A DNA stretch of 64,000 bases from Acidimicrobiales bacterium (lineage in GTDB: Bacteria; Actinomycetota; Acidimicrobiia; Acidimicrobiales; Bog-793): assembly GCA_035294085.1 (NCBI GenBank), contig DATGLP010000018.1:1-64000 (forward strand). The letters run 5' to 3'. This document shows positions 17,363 to 27,703 of this stretch, in pieces (within the stretch, counting starts at the first letter, position 1; the number at the start of each line of letters is the position of its first letter). The position numbers and the translations under genes were made by a program. A model generated the notes under the pieces. It did not search any database. It worked only from the letters and a program-made list of their open reading frames with translations, and had not been told where the DNA came from.

Positions 17363-18448
17363 TTACTCGACGCCCGGCGAGCGCTCGGACCCCTCGCCTC
17401 CCCGCGGCGTGGCGCGTGCCTCGCGCGCGGCGCGACGCGCCGGCGCGTCGGGTGCGGGCGATCTCGCCGGGGACGGCGCCGAGCGCCTCCGGCCGGCGTA
17501 GACCTCTGGGTTCGCGCAGTGGGGGAGCGGCTCGCCGGCCAGCCCCGCGAGCAGGTTGTCGACCGCCACCGCTGCCATGCGCGCTCGTGTGCTGACGCTG
17601 GCGCTGGCGAGGTGGGGGGTCACGATGCAGCTGGCGAGGCCGAGCAGCTCGTGGTCCGCCGGGAGCGGCTCGGGCTCGGTGACGTCGAGCGCCGCCGCGG
17701 CGATCGTCCCGTCGCGCAGCGCCTCGGCGAGGGCGTGCGAGTCGACGAGGCCCCCGCGGGCGACGTTGACGAGGGTGGCGTGCGGCCGCATCCGAGCGAG
17801 GGCGCGCTCGTCGATGACGTGGTAGGTGGCCGGCGTGAGCGGCGCGCACAGGACGAGGTGGTCGGCGCGCTCGAGCAGCTCGTCGAAGCCGACGTAGCGC
17901 GCCCCGGTCGCCGCCTCGGCCTCCGGCTTGCGCCGGGGCCCGCTGTAGAGGACCGACATGTCGAAGCCAGCGGCTCGGCGCGCGACGGCGGTGCCGATGC
18001 GACCGAGCCCGAGGATGGCGAGCGTCGTGCCGTGCAGGTCGCGCCCGAGGAGGAGGTCGGGCTGCCAGGGCCCCCAGCGGCCGGCGCGCACGTGGTCCAC
18101 CCCCTCCACGACGCGTCGCGCCGCGGCCGCGAGGAGCGCGAAGGCGCTGTCCGCGGTGGTCTCGGTGAGCACGCCGGGGGTGTGGCCGACGGGGATTCCG
18201 GCCTGGGTGCACGCGGCGAGGTCGATGTTGTCGACGCCGACGGCCACCTGGGAGACGACCCGCAGCGCAGGCGCGCGAGCGACGAGCGGGCCGTCGACTC
18301 GATCGGTCAGCATGCACACGAGGCCGGTCGCGTCGCGAAGCTGGCGGGCCAGCTCGTCGGCGGGCATCGGCCCGTCGCCGTCCCAGCAGGAGGTGGCCCC
18401 GGCGCGCCGCAGGCGCCCGAGCGCCTCGTCCGGCAGGCGCCGGGTCAC
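17363..18448 (-). CDS. D-isomer-specific 2-hydroxyacid dehydrogenase (glyoxylate/hydroxypyruvate reductase-like)
   Basis: About 361 residues from GTG 18448. NAD-binding motif LAILGLGRIGTAVARRAAGFDM; catalytic Arg in LVNVARGGLVDS, Glu in LDVTEPEPLP and His in IVTPHLASASV. VAVGVDNIDLAACTQAGIPV is the substrate-domain signature. The family interconverts 2-oxo and D-2-hydroxy acids such as glyoxylate or hydroxypyruvate. The start is uncertain: the conserved first strand (ERIVV before TRRLPDEAL) lies just upstream of this GTG, with no ATG, GTG or TTG in frame beyond it. The ~45 C-terminal residues are a basic, low-complexity extension. Confidence 0.82.
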   Translation of the reverse strand: MTRRLPDEALGRLRRAGATSCWDGDGPMPADELARQLRDATGLVCMLTDRVDGPLVARAPALRVVSQVAVGVDNIDLAACTQAGIPVGHTPGVLTETTADSAFALLAAAARRVVEGVDHVRAGRWGPWQPDLLLGRDLHGTTLAILGLGRIGTAVARRAAGFDMSVLYSGPRRKPEAEAATGARYVGFDELLERADHLVLCAPLTPATYHVIDERALARMRPHATLVNVARGGLVDSHALAEALRDGTIAAAALDVTEPEPLPADHELLGLASCIVTPHLASASVSTRARMAAVAVDNLLAGLAGEPLPHCANPEVYAGRRRSAPSPARSPAPDAPARRAAREARATPRGGEGSERSPGVE

Positions 18449-18928
18449 GACGATGCGCTCGCCGATGCCGCCCTCCCTCGCGCTCGCTGCCGACGAGGCG
18501 GCATCATCGCGCCAGGCCGCGCCCCGTCGCCAGCGCCGCCCGGTGCGCTCGACCGCACGGCCCGGGCCGGTCAGCCGGCGCCCGGGGCCGACGCGGCGAG
18601 GGGTCCCCCATCACCCTCGCCGCGTCGGCGACCCCTGGCGGGCGAGGCGCGCCCCGGCAGGGCGGCGCCCCCCTCGCGCCCTGCCGACTCGCCCGCTCGG
18701 GGCCTCGCCGCCGCCCTGCCGCGCCGGCGCGCGCAGGGCGGGGCCGGTGTGCGTCGGGCCCGGCGGCTGGCTGCGCTGCGACGCGTCGTGCACCGCCCCC
18801 TCCTCGCCCGAGACCCGTGGCTCACCGGGCACCACATTACAGTCTGATTGCTAGCAAGTGTCGGTCAGATGTCATGGGCGTGTGAGCATCCGTCCGGCCC
18901 AGCGACCGGCGGCGGTGCCGGCCGCGCC
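18449..18928. other. Divergent intergenic region with a GC-rich stem-loop
   Basis: About 480 bases between two divergent genes, with no ORF I can support. It contains a perfect 10-base inverted repeat, CGGCAGGGCG at 18655-18664 and CGCCCTGCCG at 18677-18686, with a 12-base loop and no T-run. Near the right edge the less GC-rich stretch around 18832-18872 (ACATTACAGTCTGATTGCTAG) looks like the promoter zone of the MFS gene, but I cannot place -35 and -10 boxes with confidence. Confidence 0.4.
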
Positions 18929-20272
18929 ATGCTGGTGGCGATGGCGACGGGGCGAGGCGGGCCGGCCGGGGCCGCTGCGGGGGAGCGGGGCGCCGGGCTC
19001 GCCGCCCTCTGGCGGCTCCCCCGCCTGGCGCTCGCGGGCCTCTTCGACCAGTCGCGTCCCTTCGGTCGGCTCGCCCTCGTGCACACCCTCCAGGCGGCGG
19101 GGACGTCGCTCATCACCGTCTCGCTCGCGGGCTCGCTCTTCTTCTCGATCTCGCCGAAGGCGGCCGAGTCCAAGGTCGTCCTCTACCTCCTCCTCACGAT
19201 CGCCCCGTTCGCCCTCGTCGGCCCGGCGCTCAGCCCGCTCCTCGACCTCGGCCGGCAGGCCCGGCGCACGAGCGTGGCGGTCGCCAACGCGGCCTCGGCC
19301 GTGCTCTGCCTCGGGATGGCTCGCAACGTCCACGACCTCCTCCTGTTCCCGGAGGCGTTCGGCGTCCTCGTCCTCGGCAAGCTCTACCTCGTCGCGCGGG
19401 CCGCCCTCGTGCCCGACGTCGCGGCCGGCGAGGAGCTGGCGAGCGCGAACGCGCGCCTCGCCGTGCTCGCCTCCCTCGCCAGCGCCGTCGTCGCGCCGGT
19501 GGGCGTCGGGATCCTGCGGCTGGGAGGGCCCTCCTGGGTGCTGCGCGTCGGGGCGATCGTGTTCCTCGGCGGCGCGCTCGCGTCGCTCCGCCTGGCGCGC
19601 CCGGGCGCGCGTCGCGCGCCGGTCGAGCCGCCGGCGCGAGCGTCGACGGAAGCTCCGCCGCCGGCGGGGCTGCCCGGCGGTCGCCTCCGGCTCTCCTTCG
19701 TGCGCGGCGACCTGCTCGCCGCCGTGTCCGCCATGTCGGTGGCGCGGGCCTCGGTCGGCTTCGTCGCCTTCTTCCTCGCGTTCGCGCTGCGGCGCGCGCA
19801 CGCGGCCCCGTGGTGGTACGGGGTGCTGCTCGTGGCGAGCGGCGCCGGGTCGCTCGTCGGCTCGATGGCGGTGCCGCGCCTGCGCCGCTACTGGAGCCCG
19901 CGCCAGATCATCGTCGCCGCCCTCGTCGCCATCGCCCTCGGCGCGCTCGTCGCCGCCGTGCTCGGCGGGCGCTGGGCGCAGGCGTTCCTCACGTTCGTCG
20001 TCGGCCTCGGCCCGATGAGCGCCAAGCCCGCGCTCGACTCGATCGTCCAGACGCGCGTCCCGGGGGCGCTGCTCGGGCGGGTCTTCGGGCGCATCGAGAC
20101 CCGCCTCCAGCTCGTCTGGGTGCTCGCGTCGCTGCTCGGGGTCGTGATCCCCTTCTCCCTCCTCGCGGGCGACGTCGTCGTCGCGGCCGCCGGCGCGCTC
20201 GGCGCGCTCTCCTACGCCTCGGCGCGCCCCGCCCCGAGGTCAGCGACGCCGGCGCCGACGACGGGCGCCTGA
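18929..20272 (+). CDS. Major facilitator superfamily-like membrane protein
   Basis: About 447 residues, strongly hydrophobic, with about ten to twelve predicted helices split by a basic, Pro-rich central loop (ARPGARRAPVEPPARAST). Segments such as LLLTIAPFALVGPALSPLLDLG, LVARAALVPDV and GLGPMSAKPALDSIVQTRVP resemble MFS efflux proteins of the NreB/enterobactin-exporter type. No substrate can be inferred. The frame is open from TTG 18848 and ATG 18869; ATG 18929 is the conservative start because the residues before it have no membrane or family character. It converges with pckG. Confidence 0.65.
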   Translation: MLVAMATGRGGPAGAAAGERGAGLAALWRLPRLALAGLFDQSRPFGRLALVHTLQAAGTSLITVSLAGSLFFSISPKAAESKVVLYLLLTIAPFALVGPALSPLLDLGRQARRTSVAVANAASAVLCLGMARNVHDLLLFPEAFGVLVLGKLYLVARAALVPDVAAGEELASANARLAVLASLASAVVAPVGVGILRLGGPSWVLRVGAIVFLGGALASLRLARPGARRAPVEPPARASTEAPPPAGLPGGRLRLSFVRGDLLAAVSAMSVARASVGFVAFFLAFALRRAHAAPWWYGVLLVASGAGSLVGSMAVPRLRRYWSPRQIIVAALVAIALGALVAAVLGGRWAQAFLTFVVGLGPMSAKPALDSIVQTRVPGALLGRVFGRIETRLQLVWVLASLLGVVIPFSLLAGDVVVAAAGALGALSYASARPAPRSATPAPTTGA

Positions 20273-20318
20273 GGGAGGCCGACGGGCGGGCGACGCACGG
20301 CTGCGCCGGCGCCTCCGG

Positions 20319-22148
20319 CTACGGCAGGCGGGTCGTGCCGAGCCCGGCGGGCTCTGCCGCCTCGAGCCGGACGCGCAGCGCCTCGAGCTCGTGCTCGAGC
20401 GCCGGCGGCAGGCGGTCGCCGAAGGTGGCGAAGTGCTCGGCGATGGCCGGCAGCTCGGCGAGCCACTCGTCGCGATCGACGCGCAGCAGCTCGGCGAGGG
20501 CCGCCTCGCCGAGCGCGAGGCCGCGCGTGTCGAGGGCGCCCGGTGCCGGCACGAGGCCGATCGGCGTCTCCACCGCCTCGGCGCGCCCGGCGCAGCGCTC
20601 GAAGACCCACTCGAGGACGCGCGCGTTGTCCCCGAAGCCAGGCCAGAGGAAGCGCCCGTCGCTGCCGCGGCGGAACCAGTTCACGTAGAAGATCCGCGGC
20701 AGCTTGGCCGGGTCGACGCGCTGCGCGAACGAGAGCCAGTGCGCGAAGTAGTCGGCCATGTTGTAGCCGCAGAACGGGAGCATGGCGAAGGGGTCTCGCC
20801 GCAGCCTCCCGACGGCACCGTCGGCGGCCGCGGTCGTCTCCGAGGCCATGATCGCCCCGAGGAAGACGCCGTGGCGCCAGTCGAAGGCCTCGTGGACGAG
20901 CGGGACGACGCTCGCGCGCCGGCCGCCGAACAGGATCGCCGAGATCGGCACGCCCTCGGGATCCTCCCACTCGGGCGCGATCGCCGGGTCCTGGGCGGCC
21001 GGCGCGGTGAAGCGAGCGTTCGGGTGCGCGGCGGGCTCGCTCGACGCGGGCGTCCACGGCCGGCCGCGCCAGTCGGTGAGGCGCTCGGGTGCCCGCTCGG
21101 ACAGGCCCTCCCACCAGACGTCCCCGTCCTCGGTGTAGGCCGTGTTCGTGAAGATCGTGTTGGCCGACAGCGTCCGGATGGCGTTCGGGTTCGTCGTCGC
21201 GTTCGTGCCCGGCGCGACGCCGAAGAAGCCGTACTCGGGGTTGATGGCGCGCAGGCGCCCGTCCGGGCCGATGCGCATCCAGCAGATGTCGTCGCCGACG
21301 GTCTCGACCTTCCAGCCCGGGGTGGTCGGGACGAGCATCGCGAGGTTCGTCTTGCCGCAGGCAGACGGGAAGGCGCCCGTGACGTAGCGCACCTCGCCGG
21401 CGGGGGAGGTGAGCTTCAAGATGAGCATGTGCTCGGCCAGCCAGCCCTCGTCGCGCGCCATGACCGACGCGATGCGCAGCGCGAGGCACTTCTTCCCGAG
21501 GAGCGCGTTGCCGCCGTAGCCGGAGCCGAACGACCAGATCTCGCGGGTCTCGGGGAAGTGCGAGATGTAGAGGTTCGCCGGGTTGCACGGCCAGGGTGCG
21601 CTCGCCTCGCCGGGCGCGAGCGGTGCGCCGACGGAGTGGTGGCAGCGGACGAAGTCCCCGTCGTCGCCGAGCGCCTCGAGCGCCGCCCGCCCCATGCGCG
21701 TCATGATCCGCATGCTGACGACGACGTAGGGGGAGTCCGTCAGCTCGACGCCGATGCGCGCGAGCGGGGAGCCGATCGGCCCCATCGAGAAGGGCACGAC
21801 GTAGAGGGTGCGACCGCGCATCGAGCCGGCGAAGAGCGACGCGAGCGTGGCGCGCATCTCGTCGGGATCGACCCAGTTGTTCGTCGGGCCGGCGTCCGAG
21901 CGCCGCTTCGAGCAGATGAAGGTGCGCGCCTCGACGCGCGCCACGTCGGCGGGGTCCGAGCGCGCCCAGAAGCTGCGCGGGCGCTTCGCCTCCGACAGGC
22001 GCGTGAAGGTGCCCTGGCGGACGAGGAGCTCGCAGAGGCGGTCGTACTCCTCGTCCGAGCCGTCGCACCACTCGATCGCGTCCGGCTCGGTGAGCGCGGC
22101 GAACTGCTCAACCCAAGACAGCAGCCCTTCGTGGGCAGTCGATCGCAT
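20319..22148 (-). CDS. pckG: Phosphoenolpyruvate carboxykinase (GTP)
   Basis: 609 residues, the size of the GTP-dependent class. The P-loop is in [15 protein letters not shown]; other class features are [48 protein letters not shown] and [14 protein letters not shown]. It converts oxaloacetate to PEP, the gluconeogenic step needed when growing on organic acids such as the pyruvate and lactate produced by the fucose route. ATG start after AAAGGG. Upstream (22149-22330) is shared with the divergent thiL; a TAGCGT hexamer on the minus strand (22264-22259) is a possible -10. Confidence 0.96.
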   Translation of the reverse strand: MRSTAHEGLLSWVEQFAALTEPDAIEWCDGSDEEYDRLCELLVRQGTFTRLSEAKRPRSFWARSDPADVARVEARTFICSKRRSDAGPTNNWVDPDEMRATLASLFAGSMRGRTLYVVPFSMGPIGSPLARIGVELTDSPYVVVSMRIMTRMGRAALEALGDDGDFVRCHHSVGAPLAPGEASAPWPCNPANLYISHFPETREIWSFGSGYGGNALLGKKCLALRIASVMARDEGWLAEHMLILKLTSPAGEVRYVTGAFPSACGKTNLAMLVPTTPGWKVETVGDDICWMRIGPDGRLRAINPEYGFFGVAPGTNATTNPNAIRTLSANTIFTNTAYTEDGDVWWEGLSERAPERLTDWRGRPWTPASSEPAAHPNARFTAPAAQDPAIAPEWEDPEGVPISAILFGGRRASVVPLVHEAFDWRHGVFLGAIMASETTAAADGAVGRLRRDPFAMLPFCGYNMADYFAHWLSFAQRVDPAKLPRIFYVNWFRRGSDGRFLWPGFGDNARVLEWVFERCAGRAEAVETPIGLVPAPGALDTRGLALGEAALAELLRVDRDEWLAELPAIAEHFATFGDRLPPALEHELEALRVRLEAAEPAGLGTTRLP

Positions 22149-22330
22149 CGCGTCGCCCTTTCTTCCCGGTCCCGAAGAAAGTCACCGGTGTCCCCCCCAC
22201 CTCGACGAGCGGGGCCTCCTCCTTGCGTGCGATCGCCGGGCGTGCCGACGATTCGGTCACGCTAGTGCTGCTCGCGCGGCGCGCACCAACCGGGTGACGG
22301 GGCGAGGGCGGGCGCGTAGGGTCTTGCGAC

Positions 22331-23254
22331 GTGGGAGGGCGGCCCGAGCGCGGCGGCGAGCTCGCCGCGCTCGGCTGGCTCGCGCGCCGGCTCGGGTCCG
22401 GACCTGAGGGCGAGGTCTGGGTCGGCGACGACGCCGCGGTGCTCGCCGCGCCGGCCGGCCCCCTCCTGCTCGCGACGGACCTGCTGGCGGAGGGGGTCCA
22501 CTTCGACCGGCGGCTCGAGTCGCTCGCGGACGTCGGCTGGAAGGCGCTCGTCGCCAACGTGAGCGACGTGGCGGCCATGGGCGGCCGGCCGCTCGCGGCG
22601 GTCGTCGCCCTGGCGGGGGCGAGCCGGGCCGAGCTCGAGGAGCTCTACGAGGGCCTCGTGGCCGCCGCCGAGTGCTACGGCTGCCCGGTCGTGGGCGGCG
22701 ACCTCTCCGACGCCCCGGCCCTCGTCGTCTCGGTGGCGATCCTCGGCACGACCGACGGCCGGCCGGCGGTGCGGCGCTCGGGCGCCCGCCCCGGCGACGC
22801 CCTCTACGTGACCGGACCGCTCGGCGCCGCGTCGGCGGGGCTGCGCCTGCTGCGGCGCGACCCGGCGAGCACCGGCCCGCTCGTCGCGGCGCACCGGCGC
22901 CCCTCGGCGCGCCTCGCAGAGGGGCGCGCCGCCGCACGGGCCGGCGCGAGCGCGATGATCGACGTCTCCGACGGCCTCGGCCTCGACCTCGAGCGGCTGG
23001 CGAGCGCCTCCGCGGTGGGCGTCGCGCTCGACGACGTGCCGGTCGCCCCCGGCGCCACGCTCGAGGACGCGCTCGGCGGTGGCGAGGACTACGAGCTGTG
23101 CCTCGCGGCCGCGCCCGGGGTGCTCGAGGACGCCTTCGCCGCCGCGGGGCTGGCGCTACCCCTGCGCATCGGGCGCGTCGTGGCCGACGCGCGAGAGCGT
23201 TCGCTGCGCGGCGAGGCCCTCCCGGTGCTCGGCTACGAGCACCGCCTCGCCTGA
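22331..23254 (+). CDS. thiL: Thiamine-monophosphate kinase
   Basis: 307 residues of the PurM-like ATP-binding fold. VWVGDDAAVLAAP, LLATDLLAEGVHFD, VGWKALVANVSDVAAMGG, VVGGDLSDAP, MIDVSDGLGLDLERLA and GGGEDYELCLAA are the ThiL motifs in order. It phosphorylates thiamine monophosphate to the active cofactor. The start GTG is 8 bases after TAGGGT (22317-22322), which has GTGACG 17 bases further upstream, so the transcript is probably leaderless. Here it opens the actinobacterial thiL-rpmB-fakA-recG block. Confidence 0.93.
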   Translation: MGGRPERGGELAALGWLARRLGSGPEGEVWVGDDAAVLAAPAGPLLLATDLLAEGVHFDRRLESLADVGWKALVANVSDVAAMGGRPLAAVVALAGASRAELEELYEGLVAAAECYGCPVVGGDLSDAPALVVSVAILGTTDGRPAVRRSGARPGDALYVTGPLGAASAGLRLLRRDPASTGPLVAAHRRPSARLAEGRAAARAGASAMIDVSDGLGLDLERLASASAVGVALDDVPVAPGATLEDALGGGEDYELCLAAAPGVLEDAFAAAGLALPLRIGRVVADARERSLRGEALPVLGYEHRLA

Positions 23255-23272
23255 GCGGCGAGGGCCGCCGCG

Positions 23273-23494
23273 TCAGGCGCCGGCGCGGACCTCGGCGGGC
23301 CGGCGGCGCGGCCGCTCCACCTTGCCCGCCCGGATGCAGGAGGTGCAGGCGTACAGGTGGCGCGGCGTCCCCTCGACGAGGGCGCGGACGCGCTGGACGT
23401 TCGGGTTCCACCGCCGCTTCGTGCGCCGGTGCGAGTGCGACACGCGCATGCCGAACCCGGGCCTCTTCCCGCAGATCTCGCAGACCGCTGCCAT
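23273..23494 (-). CDS. rpmB: 50S ribosomal protein L28
   Basis: 73 residues. [33 protein letters not shown] is the family start, with Cys pairs in CEICGK and CTSC suggesting the zinc-binding form. The ATG at 23494 is chosen over upstream codons because the L28 fold begins there. Transcribed away from the DAK2-domain gene, the usual actinobacterial arrangement. A minus-strand TATCCT (23568-23563) could be its -10. Confidence 0.95.
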   Translation of the reverse strand: MAAVCEICGKRPGFGMRVSHSHRRTKRRWNPNVQRVRALVEGTPRHLYACTSCIRAGKVERPRRRPAEVRAGA

Positions 23495-23631
23495 GACGAC
23501 GCGCAACCCCTCCGTTCGCGCCCCGCGCGCCGCGAGCGAGCGGCGGCCCGGGGACAGGCGGGAGGATACCATCGCCCGGGAACGGCGCGCGCCCCACTGG
23601 ACCGGCGGGCACCGTCGCGTCGAGGCGGAGA

Positions 23632-25317
23632 ATGGAGTGGTCGATGGGCGCGAGGTCGCTCGGTCCCGGTGAGCTGGTCGCCGTCGTGGCGGCGTTTCGC
23701 GCCGGCCTCGAGCGCCACGAGGCCGTCTTGAACCGCCTCAACGTCTACCCGGTGCCCGACGGCGACACGGGGACGAACATGCTCGCCACCGTGCGGGCCG
23801 CGCTGGCCGAGCTCGACGACCCGGCGGGCGGCGGGGCGGACCTGGCGAGCGTGTGCGCCGGGATCGCGCGCGGGTCGCTCATGGGGGCGCGGGGCAACTC
23901 CGGCGTGATCCTCTGCCAGATCCTGCGCGGCCTCGTCCAGGGCTTCCCGGGCGCCGGGGCGATCGGCGCCGACGAGCTCGCCGGCGGGATCGCGGCCGCC
24001 GCGACCGCCGCCTACGGGGCCGTCCAGCGCCCGGTGGAGGGGACGATCCTCACCGTCGCCGCCGGGGCTGCCCGCGCGGCGACCGCGGCGCGCTCGCAGG
24101 GCGAGGGGCTCGCCGGCGTGGTCGAGGCGGCGAGGCAGGGCGCCACGGACGCGCTCGGGCGCACGCCCGAGCTGCTGCCGGTCCTCGCCGAGGCGGGCGT
24201 CGTCGACGCCGGCGGGGCCGGGCTCACCCTCCTGTTCGACGCCCTCTCGCACGTCGTCGCCGACCGGCCGCTCCCCGACCGCCTGCCGCTGCCCGACGAG
24301 GTGCGCGCCCTCGTCGAGGCCGGCGCGTCCCGCGACGCGCCCCTCGCGGGCGGGCCCGGGCACGACGCCCCCGGCGGCCTGCGCTTCGAGGTCATGTACC
24401 TCCTCGAGGCCCGAGACGAGGCGATCCCCGCGCTGCGCGAGGTCTGGGCGGGGATCGGGGACTCGATCGCCGTCGTCGGCGGCGACGGGTTGTGGAACTG
24501 CCACATCCACACGAACGACGTCGGCGCCGCCATCGAGGCCGGGCTCGACGCCGGGCGCCCCCGGGACATTCGCGTCACCGACCTCGCCGAGCAGGTCGAG
24601 GAGGAGCAGTGGGTGCGTGCCGCGGCCGCCGCCGGGCTCCCGGTGCGCGAGGGGCCGGCGCCGAAGACGTCGGTCGTCGCGGTGGCGACCGGGGAGGGCA
24701 TCCGGCGGATCTTCCGCTCCCTCGGGGTCGACCACGTCGTCGCCGGCGGCCAGTCGATGAACCCCTCGACGGCGGAGGTCCTCGCCGTCGTCGAGTCGGT
24801 GCCGGGCTCGGAGGTGGTGCTGCTGCCGAACAACGCCAACATCCTGCCCGTGGCCCGCCAGGTGGCGAACCTCGCGTCGCGGCCGGTGCGCGTCGTCGAG
24901 ACGCGCGCCATCCAGGAGGGCTTCGCCGCTCTCCTGGCCTACGACCCCCAGGACGACGCGGACGCGAACGCGGCCGCGATGGCGGCGTCGGCTGCGGGGA
25001 TCGTCGCCGGCGAGGTGACGCGCGCCGCGCGCGCCGCGCGGGTCGAGGCGGGACGGGTGGAGGCGGGCGACTACATCGGCCTCGCACGGGAGGGGGTCGT
25101 CTCGGTGGGCAAGAGCCCCGCCGAGGCGGCGATCGGCCTCGTGGCGCGCCTCCTCGAGGATCGCCACGAGATCGTCACCCTCATCGAGGGAGCCGGCTCG
25201 ACCCCGGGGGAGACGCGCCGGGTCACCGAGTGGCTGCGCGCCGAGCACCCCGGGCTGGCGATCGAGGTCCTCGAGGGTGGCCAGCCCCACTACCCCTACC
25301 TCGTGTCGCTCGATTGA
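23632..25317 (+). CDS. DAK2/DhaL-domain protein, FakA-like fatty acid kinase
   Basis: 561 residues. The N-terminal DhaL domain has [16 protein letters not shown], the Asp cluster that binds Mg-ATP, and [17 protein letters not shown]. The middle and C-terminal domains contain [15 protein letters not shown] and [27 protein letters not shown], as in FakA. FakA phosphorylates fatty acids held by a DegV/FakB protein so they enter phospholipid synthesis; one DegV protein is encoded at 59670-60500 and plsX at 30674. Start ATG 23632 follows GGCGGAG; ATG 23644 is an alternative. Divergent from rpmB. TTGA overlap with recG. Confidence 0.87.
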   Translation: MEWSMGARSLGPGELVAVVAAFRAGLERHEAVLNRLNVYPVPDGDTGTNMLATVRAALAELDDPAGGGADLASVCAGIARGSLMGARGNSGVILCQILRGLVQGFPGAGAIGADELAGGIAAAATAAYGAVQRPVEGTILTVAAGAARAATAARSQGEGLAGVVEAARQGATDALGRTPELLPVLAEAGVVDAGGAGLTLLFDALSHVVADRPLPDRLPLPDEVRALVEAGASRDAPLAGGPGHDAPGGLRFEVMYLLEARDEAIPALREVWAGIGDSIAVVGGDGLWNCHIHTNDVGAAIEAGLDAGRPRDIRVTDLAEQVEEEQWVRAAAAAGLPVREGPAPKTSVVAVATGEGIRRIFRSLGVDHVVAGGQSMNPSTAEVLAVVESVPGSEVVLLPNNANILPVARQVANLASRPVRVVETRAIQEGFAALLAYDPQDDADANAAAMAASAAGIVAGEVTRAARAARVEAGRVEAGDYIGLAREGVVSVGKSPAEAAIGLVARLLEDRHEIVTLIEGAGSTPGETRRVTEWLRAEHPGLAIEVLEGGQPHYPYLVSLD

Positions 25318-27623
25318 CCGGCCCGGTTCCTGGCGCCACCGACGCCGCGCACCGGCTCGCCCTCCTCGAGCGGACGAGCCCGCGCGAGCTGCCTCGCCTC
25401 GGGCGACGGGGCGCCGACGCCCTCGCCGCCCTGGGCATCACGTCGGTGCTCGACCTCGTCCTGCACTACCCGCGCCGCTACGCGGACCGCAGCGCCACGG
25501 CTCGCATCGCCGAGCTCGCCGAGGGCGTGCAGGCCTCCGTCGTGGCGCGCGTCGTGGCGGCCAGCCTGCGCCGGGCGCGCAGCGGGCGGCCGTTCGTCGA
25601 GGTCGAGCTCGTCGACGACGACGGAGGCCGGCTCGGGTGCACCTTCTTCAACCAGACCTGGCGCCTCCGCCAGCTCGAGCCGGGTGCCGAGGTCGTCGTC
25701 TTCGGCAGGGTCGAGCGCTTCGGCCGGCGCCTCAAGATGACGAACCCGCGCCTCGACCTCGTCGGCGCGCCGCACGAGACGCGCCAGACCGGGCGGGTCG
25801 TCCCCATCTACCCCCAGTCCGAGCGGGCGGGCGTCACCTCCTACCAGATCGCCCGCTACGTCGCCGAGGCCCTCGCCTTCGCCGAGGCGGCGGGCGCCTT
25901 CGCCGACCCGCTCTCCGAGCGACGGCGCGCCGAGCTCGGCCTCGTGTCGCGCGCCGAGGCCTTCCGGTCGATCCACTTCCCCGAGACGCTCGACGCGAGC
26001 CGCTCGGCGCGCCGTCGGCTCGCCTTCGACGAGCTGTGGCGCCTCCAGGTCGCCCTCGTGCTGCGCCGGCGCGCCCTCGACGCCGCGTCGCGGGGAATCC
26101 GCCACGCCGTCGGCGCCGACGCGCCCCGCGGCGCCCTCGTCGAGCGCTTCGTCGCGTCGCTGCCGTTCCCGCTCACCGGCGCGCAGACCCGGGTGATCGC
26201 CGAGGTCGCCGCCGACCTCGCGCGCCCGGTCCCGATGCACCGCCTCCTGCAGGGCGACGTCGGTGCCGGCAAGACGGTCGTGGCCCTCGCCGCGCTCCTG
26301 TACGCCGTGCAGGGCGGCCACCAGGGCGCGCTCATGGTTCCGACGGAGGTCCTCGCCGAGCAGCACTTCCTCGCAGCCCGCGCCCTGCTCGCGGGGCTCG
26401 ACGTGCCCGACGCGCGCCACCTGGGCGGTCGCCGCCCCGTGCGCCCCGCCCTGCTCACCTCGCGCACCCCGGCGGCCGAGCGCGCCCGCCTCGTCGCCGA
26501 GGCGCGCACGGGCGAGGTGGACCTGCTCGTCGGGACGCACGCGCTCACCACCGACGACGTCGCCTTCGCCTCCCTCGGCGTCGTCGTCATCGACGAGCAG
26601 CACCGCTTCGGGGTCGACCAGCGCGCCGCGCTGCGCGAGAAGGGCGGCGGCACCGCCGGCGGGCACGACCCCGACCTCCTCGTCATGACGGCGACGCCCA
26701 TCCCGCGCACCGCGGCGATGACCGTCTACGGCGACCTCGACCTGAGCGTGCTCGACGAGCTGCCGGCCGGCCGGGCGCCCGTCCTCACCTGCTGGCTCGA
26801 CGACCCGGCCCGCCACGGGGAGGCGTGGGCGCGCGTGCGCGCCGAGCTCGAGGCGGGCCACCAGGCCTACGTCGTCTGCCCGCTCGTGCGCGCCGGCGGC
26901 CCGCTCGAGGAGGGCGCCGAGGACGCCGAGGCCGAGGGCGGCGACGCCGAGGACGCCGGCGCCGAGCCGGCCGGGGCAGCCGCCGGCGGGCCCGACGCGG
27001 CGCCCCGCCGGGCGCGGCCGCTTCGCGCCGCGCTCGAAGAGCGCGCCCGCCTGGCCACGAGCGACCTCTCGGGCTGGCGCCTCGGCCTGCTCCACGGCCA
27101 GCTCCCCTCCGCCGAGAAGGAGGCGACGATGGCGGCGTTTCGCGCCGGCGAGCTCGACGTGCTCGTCGCCACGACGGTCGTCGAGGTCGGCGTCGACGTG
27201 CCGAACGCGACGGTGATGGTCGTCGAGGACGCCGACCGCTTCGGCATCGCGCAGCTCCACCAGCTGCGCGGCCGGGTGGGGCGGGGCGGCCTGGCGTCGT
27301 GGTGCTTCCTCCTCAGCGACCGGGCGAGCGCCGCCGCCTCGCGCCGCCTCGCCGCGCTCGTGGCGACGAGCGACGGCTTCGAGCTCGCCGACGTCGACCT
27401 CGAGCTGCGCGGCGAGGGGACGGTGCTCGGGACGCGCCAGAAGGGCCGCAACGACCTCCGGCTCGCCTCGCTGCGGCGCGACCGGGACCTCGTCGTCCTC
27501 GCCCGCCGCCTCGCCGAGGAGATCGTCGACGCCGACCCCGAGCTCGTCGCGCACCCCCGCTTTCGCGAGGAGCTGCGCCTGTTCGTCGGCGAGGAAGAGT
27601 CGGCGTACCTGCTGCGCAGCTGA
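25314..27623 (+). CDS. recG: ATP-dependent DNA helicase RecG
   Basis: 769 residues from a TTG that overlaps the previous stop (TTGA). The N-terminal wedge/OB domain (LDLVLHYPRRYADRS, TFFNQTWRLRQLEPG) is followed by the helicase core: LLQGDVGAGKTVVALAAL, the DEQH box in VVVIDEQHRFGVDQR, MTATPIPRTAAMTVYGDL, TTVVEVGVDVPNATVMVVEDADRFG and LHQLRGRVGRG. RecG reverses stalled replication forks and branch-migrates junctions. An extra acidic low-complexity stretch (EEGAEDAEAEGGDAEDAGAE, about residues 530-560) sits between the helicase lobes' motifs. No ATG or GTG fits the N-terminus better. Confidence 0.94.
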   Translation: MTGPVPGATDAAHRLALLERTSPRELPRLGRRGADALAALGITSVLDLVLHYPRRYADRSATARIAELAEGVQASVVARVVAASLRRARSGRPFVEVELVDDDGGRLGCTFFNQTWRLRQLEPGAEVVVFGRVERFGRRLKMTNPRLDLVGAPHETRQTGRVVPIYPQSERAGVTSYQIARYVAEALAFAEAAGAFADPLSERRRAELGLVSRAEAFRSIHFPETLDASRSARRRLAFDELWRLQVALVLRRRALDAASRGIRHAVGADAPRGALVERFVASLPFPLTGAQTRVIAEVAADLARPVPMHRLLQGDVGAGKTVVALAALLYAVQGGHQGALMVPTEVLAEQHFLAARALLAGLDVPDARHLGGRRPVRPALLTSRTPAAERARLVAEARTGEVDLLVGTHALTTDDVAFASLGVVVIDEQHRFGVDQRAALREKGGGTAGGHDPDLLVMTATPIPRTAAMTVYGDLDLSVLDELPAGRAPVLTCWLDDPARHGEAWARVRAELEAGHQAYVVCPLVRAGGPLEEGAEDAEAEGGDAEDAGAEPAGAAAGGPDAAPRRARPLRAALEERARLATSDLSGWRLGLLHGQLPSAEKEATMAAFRAGELDVLVATTVVEVGVDVPNATVMVVEDADRFGIAQLHQLRGRVGRGGLASWCFLLSDRASAAASRRLAALVATSDGFELADVDLELRGEGTVLGTRQKGRNDLRLASLRRDRDLVVLARRLAEEIVDADPELVAHPRFREELRLFVGEEESAYLLRS

Positions 27624-27624
27624 G

Positions 27625-27647
27625 CCCGCGGCGCCGCCCGCCGCGGG
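27625..27647. terminator. Stem-loop just after recG
   Basis: CCCGCGGCG (27625-27633) and CGCCGCGGG (27639-27647) form a perfect 9-base stem with a 5-base loop, starting 2 bases after the recG stop. There is no T-run, as is common for hairpins in very GC-rich actinobacteria, so termination strength cannot be judged. Confidence 0.45.
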
Positions 27648-27703
27648 GATTGCGCGACGGGCCTGGGCGGGGGAGGATGGACGGGGACGAACGAGGTGGT
27701 GGG

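Noticed and set aside
18655-18686. 10-base inverted repeat considered as a terminator
   Set aside because: It lies between divergent genes, so no transcript should end there; may be structure only, and is noted in the intergenic entry.
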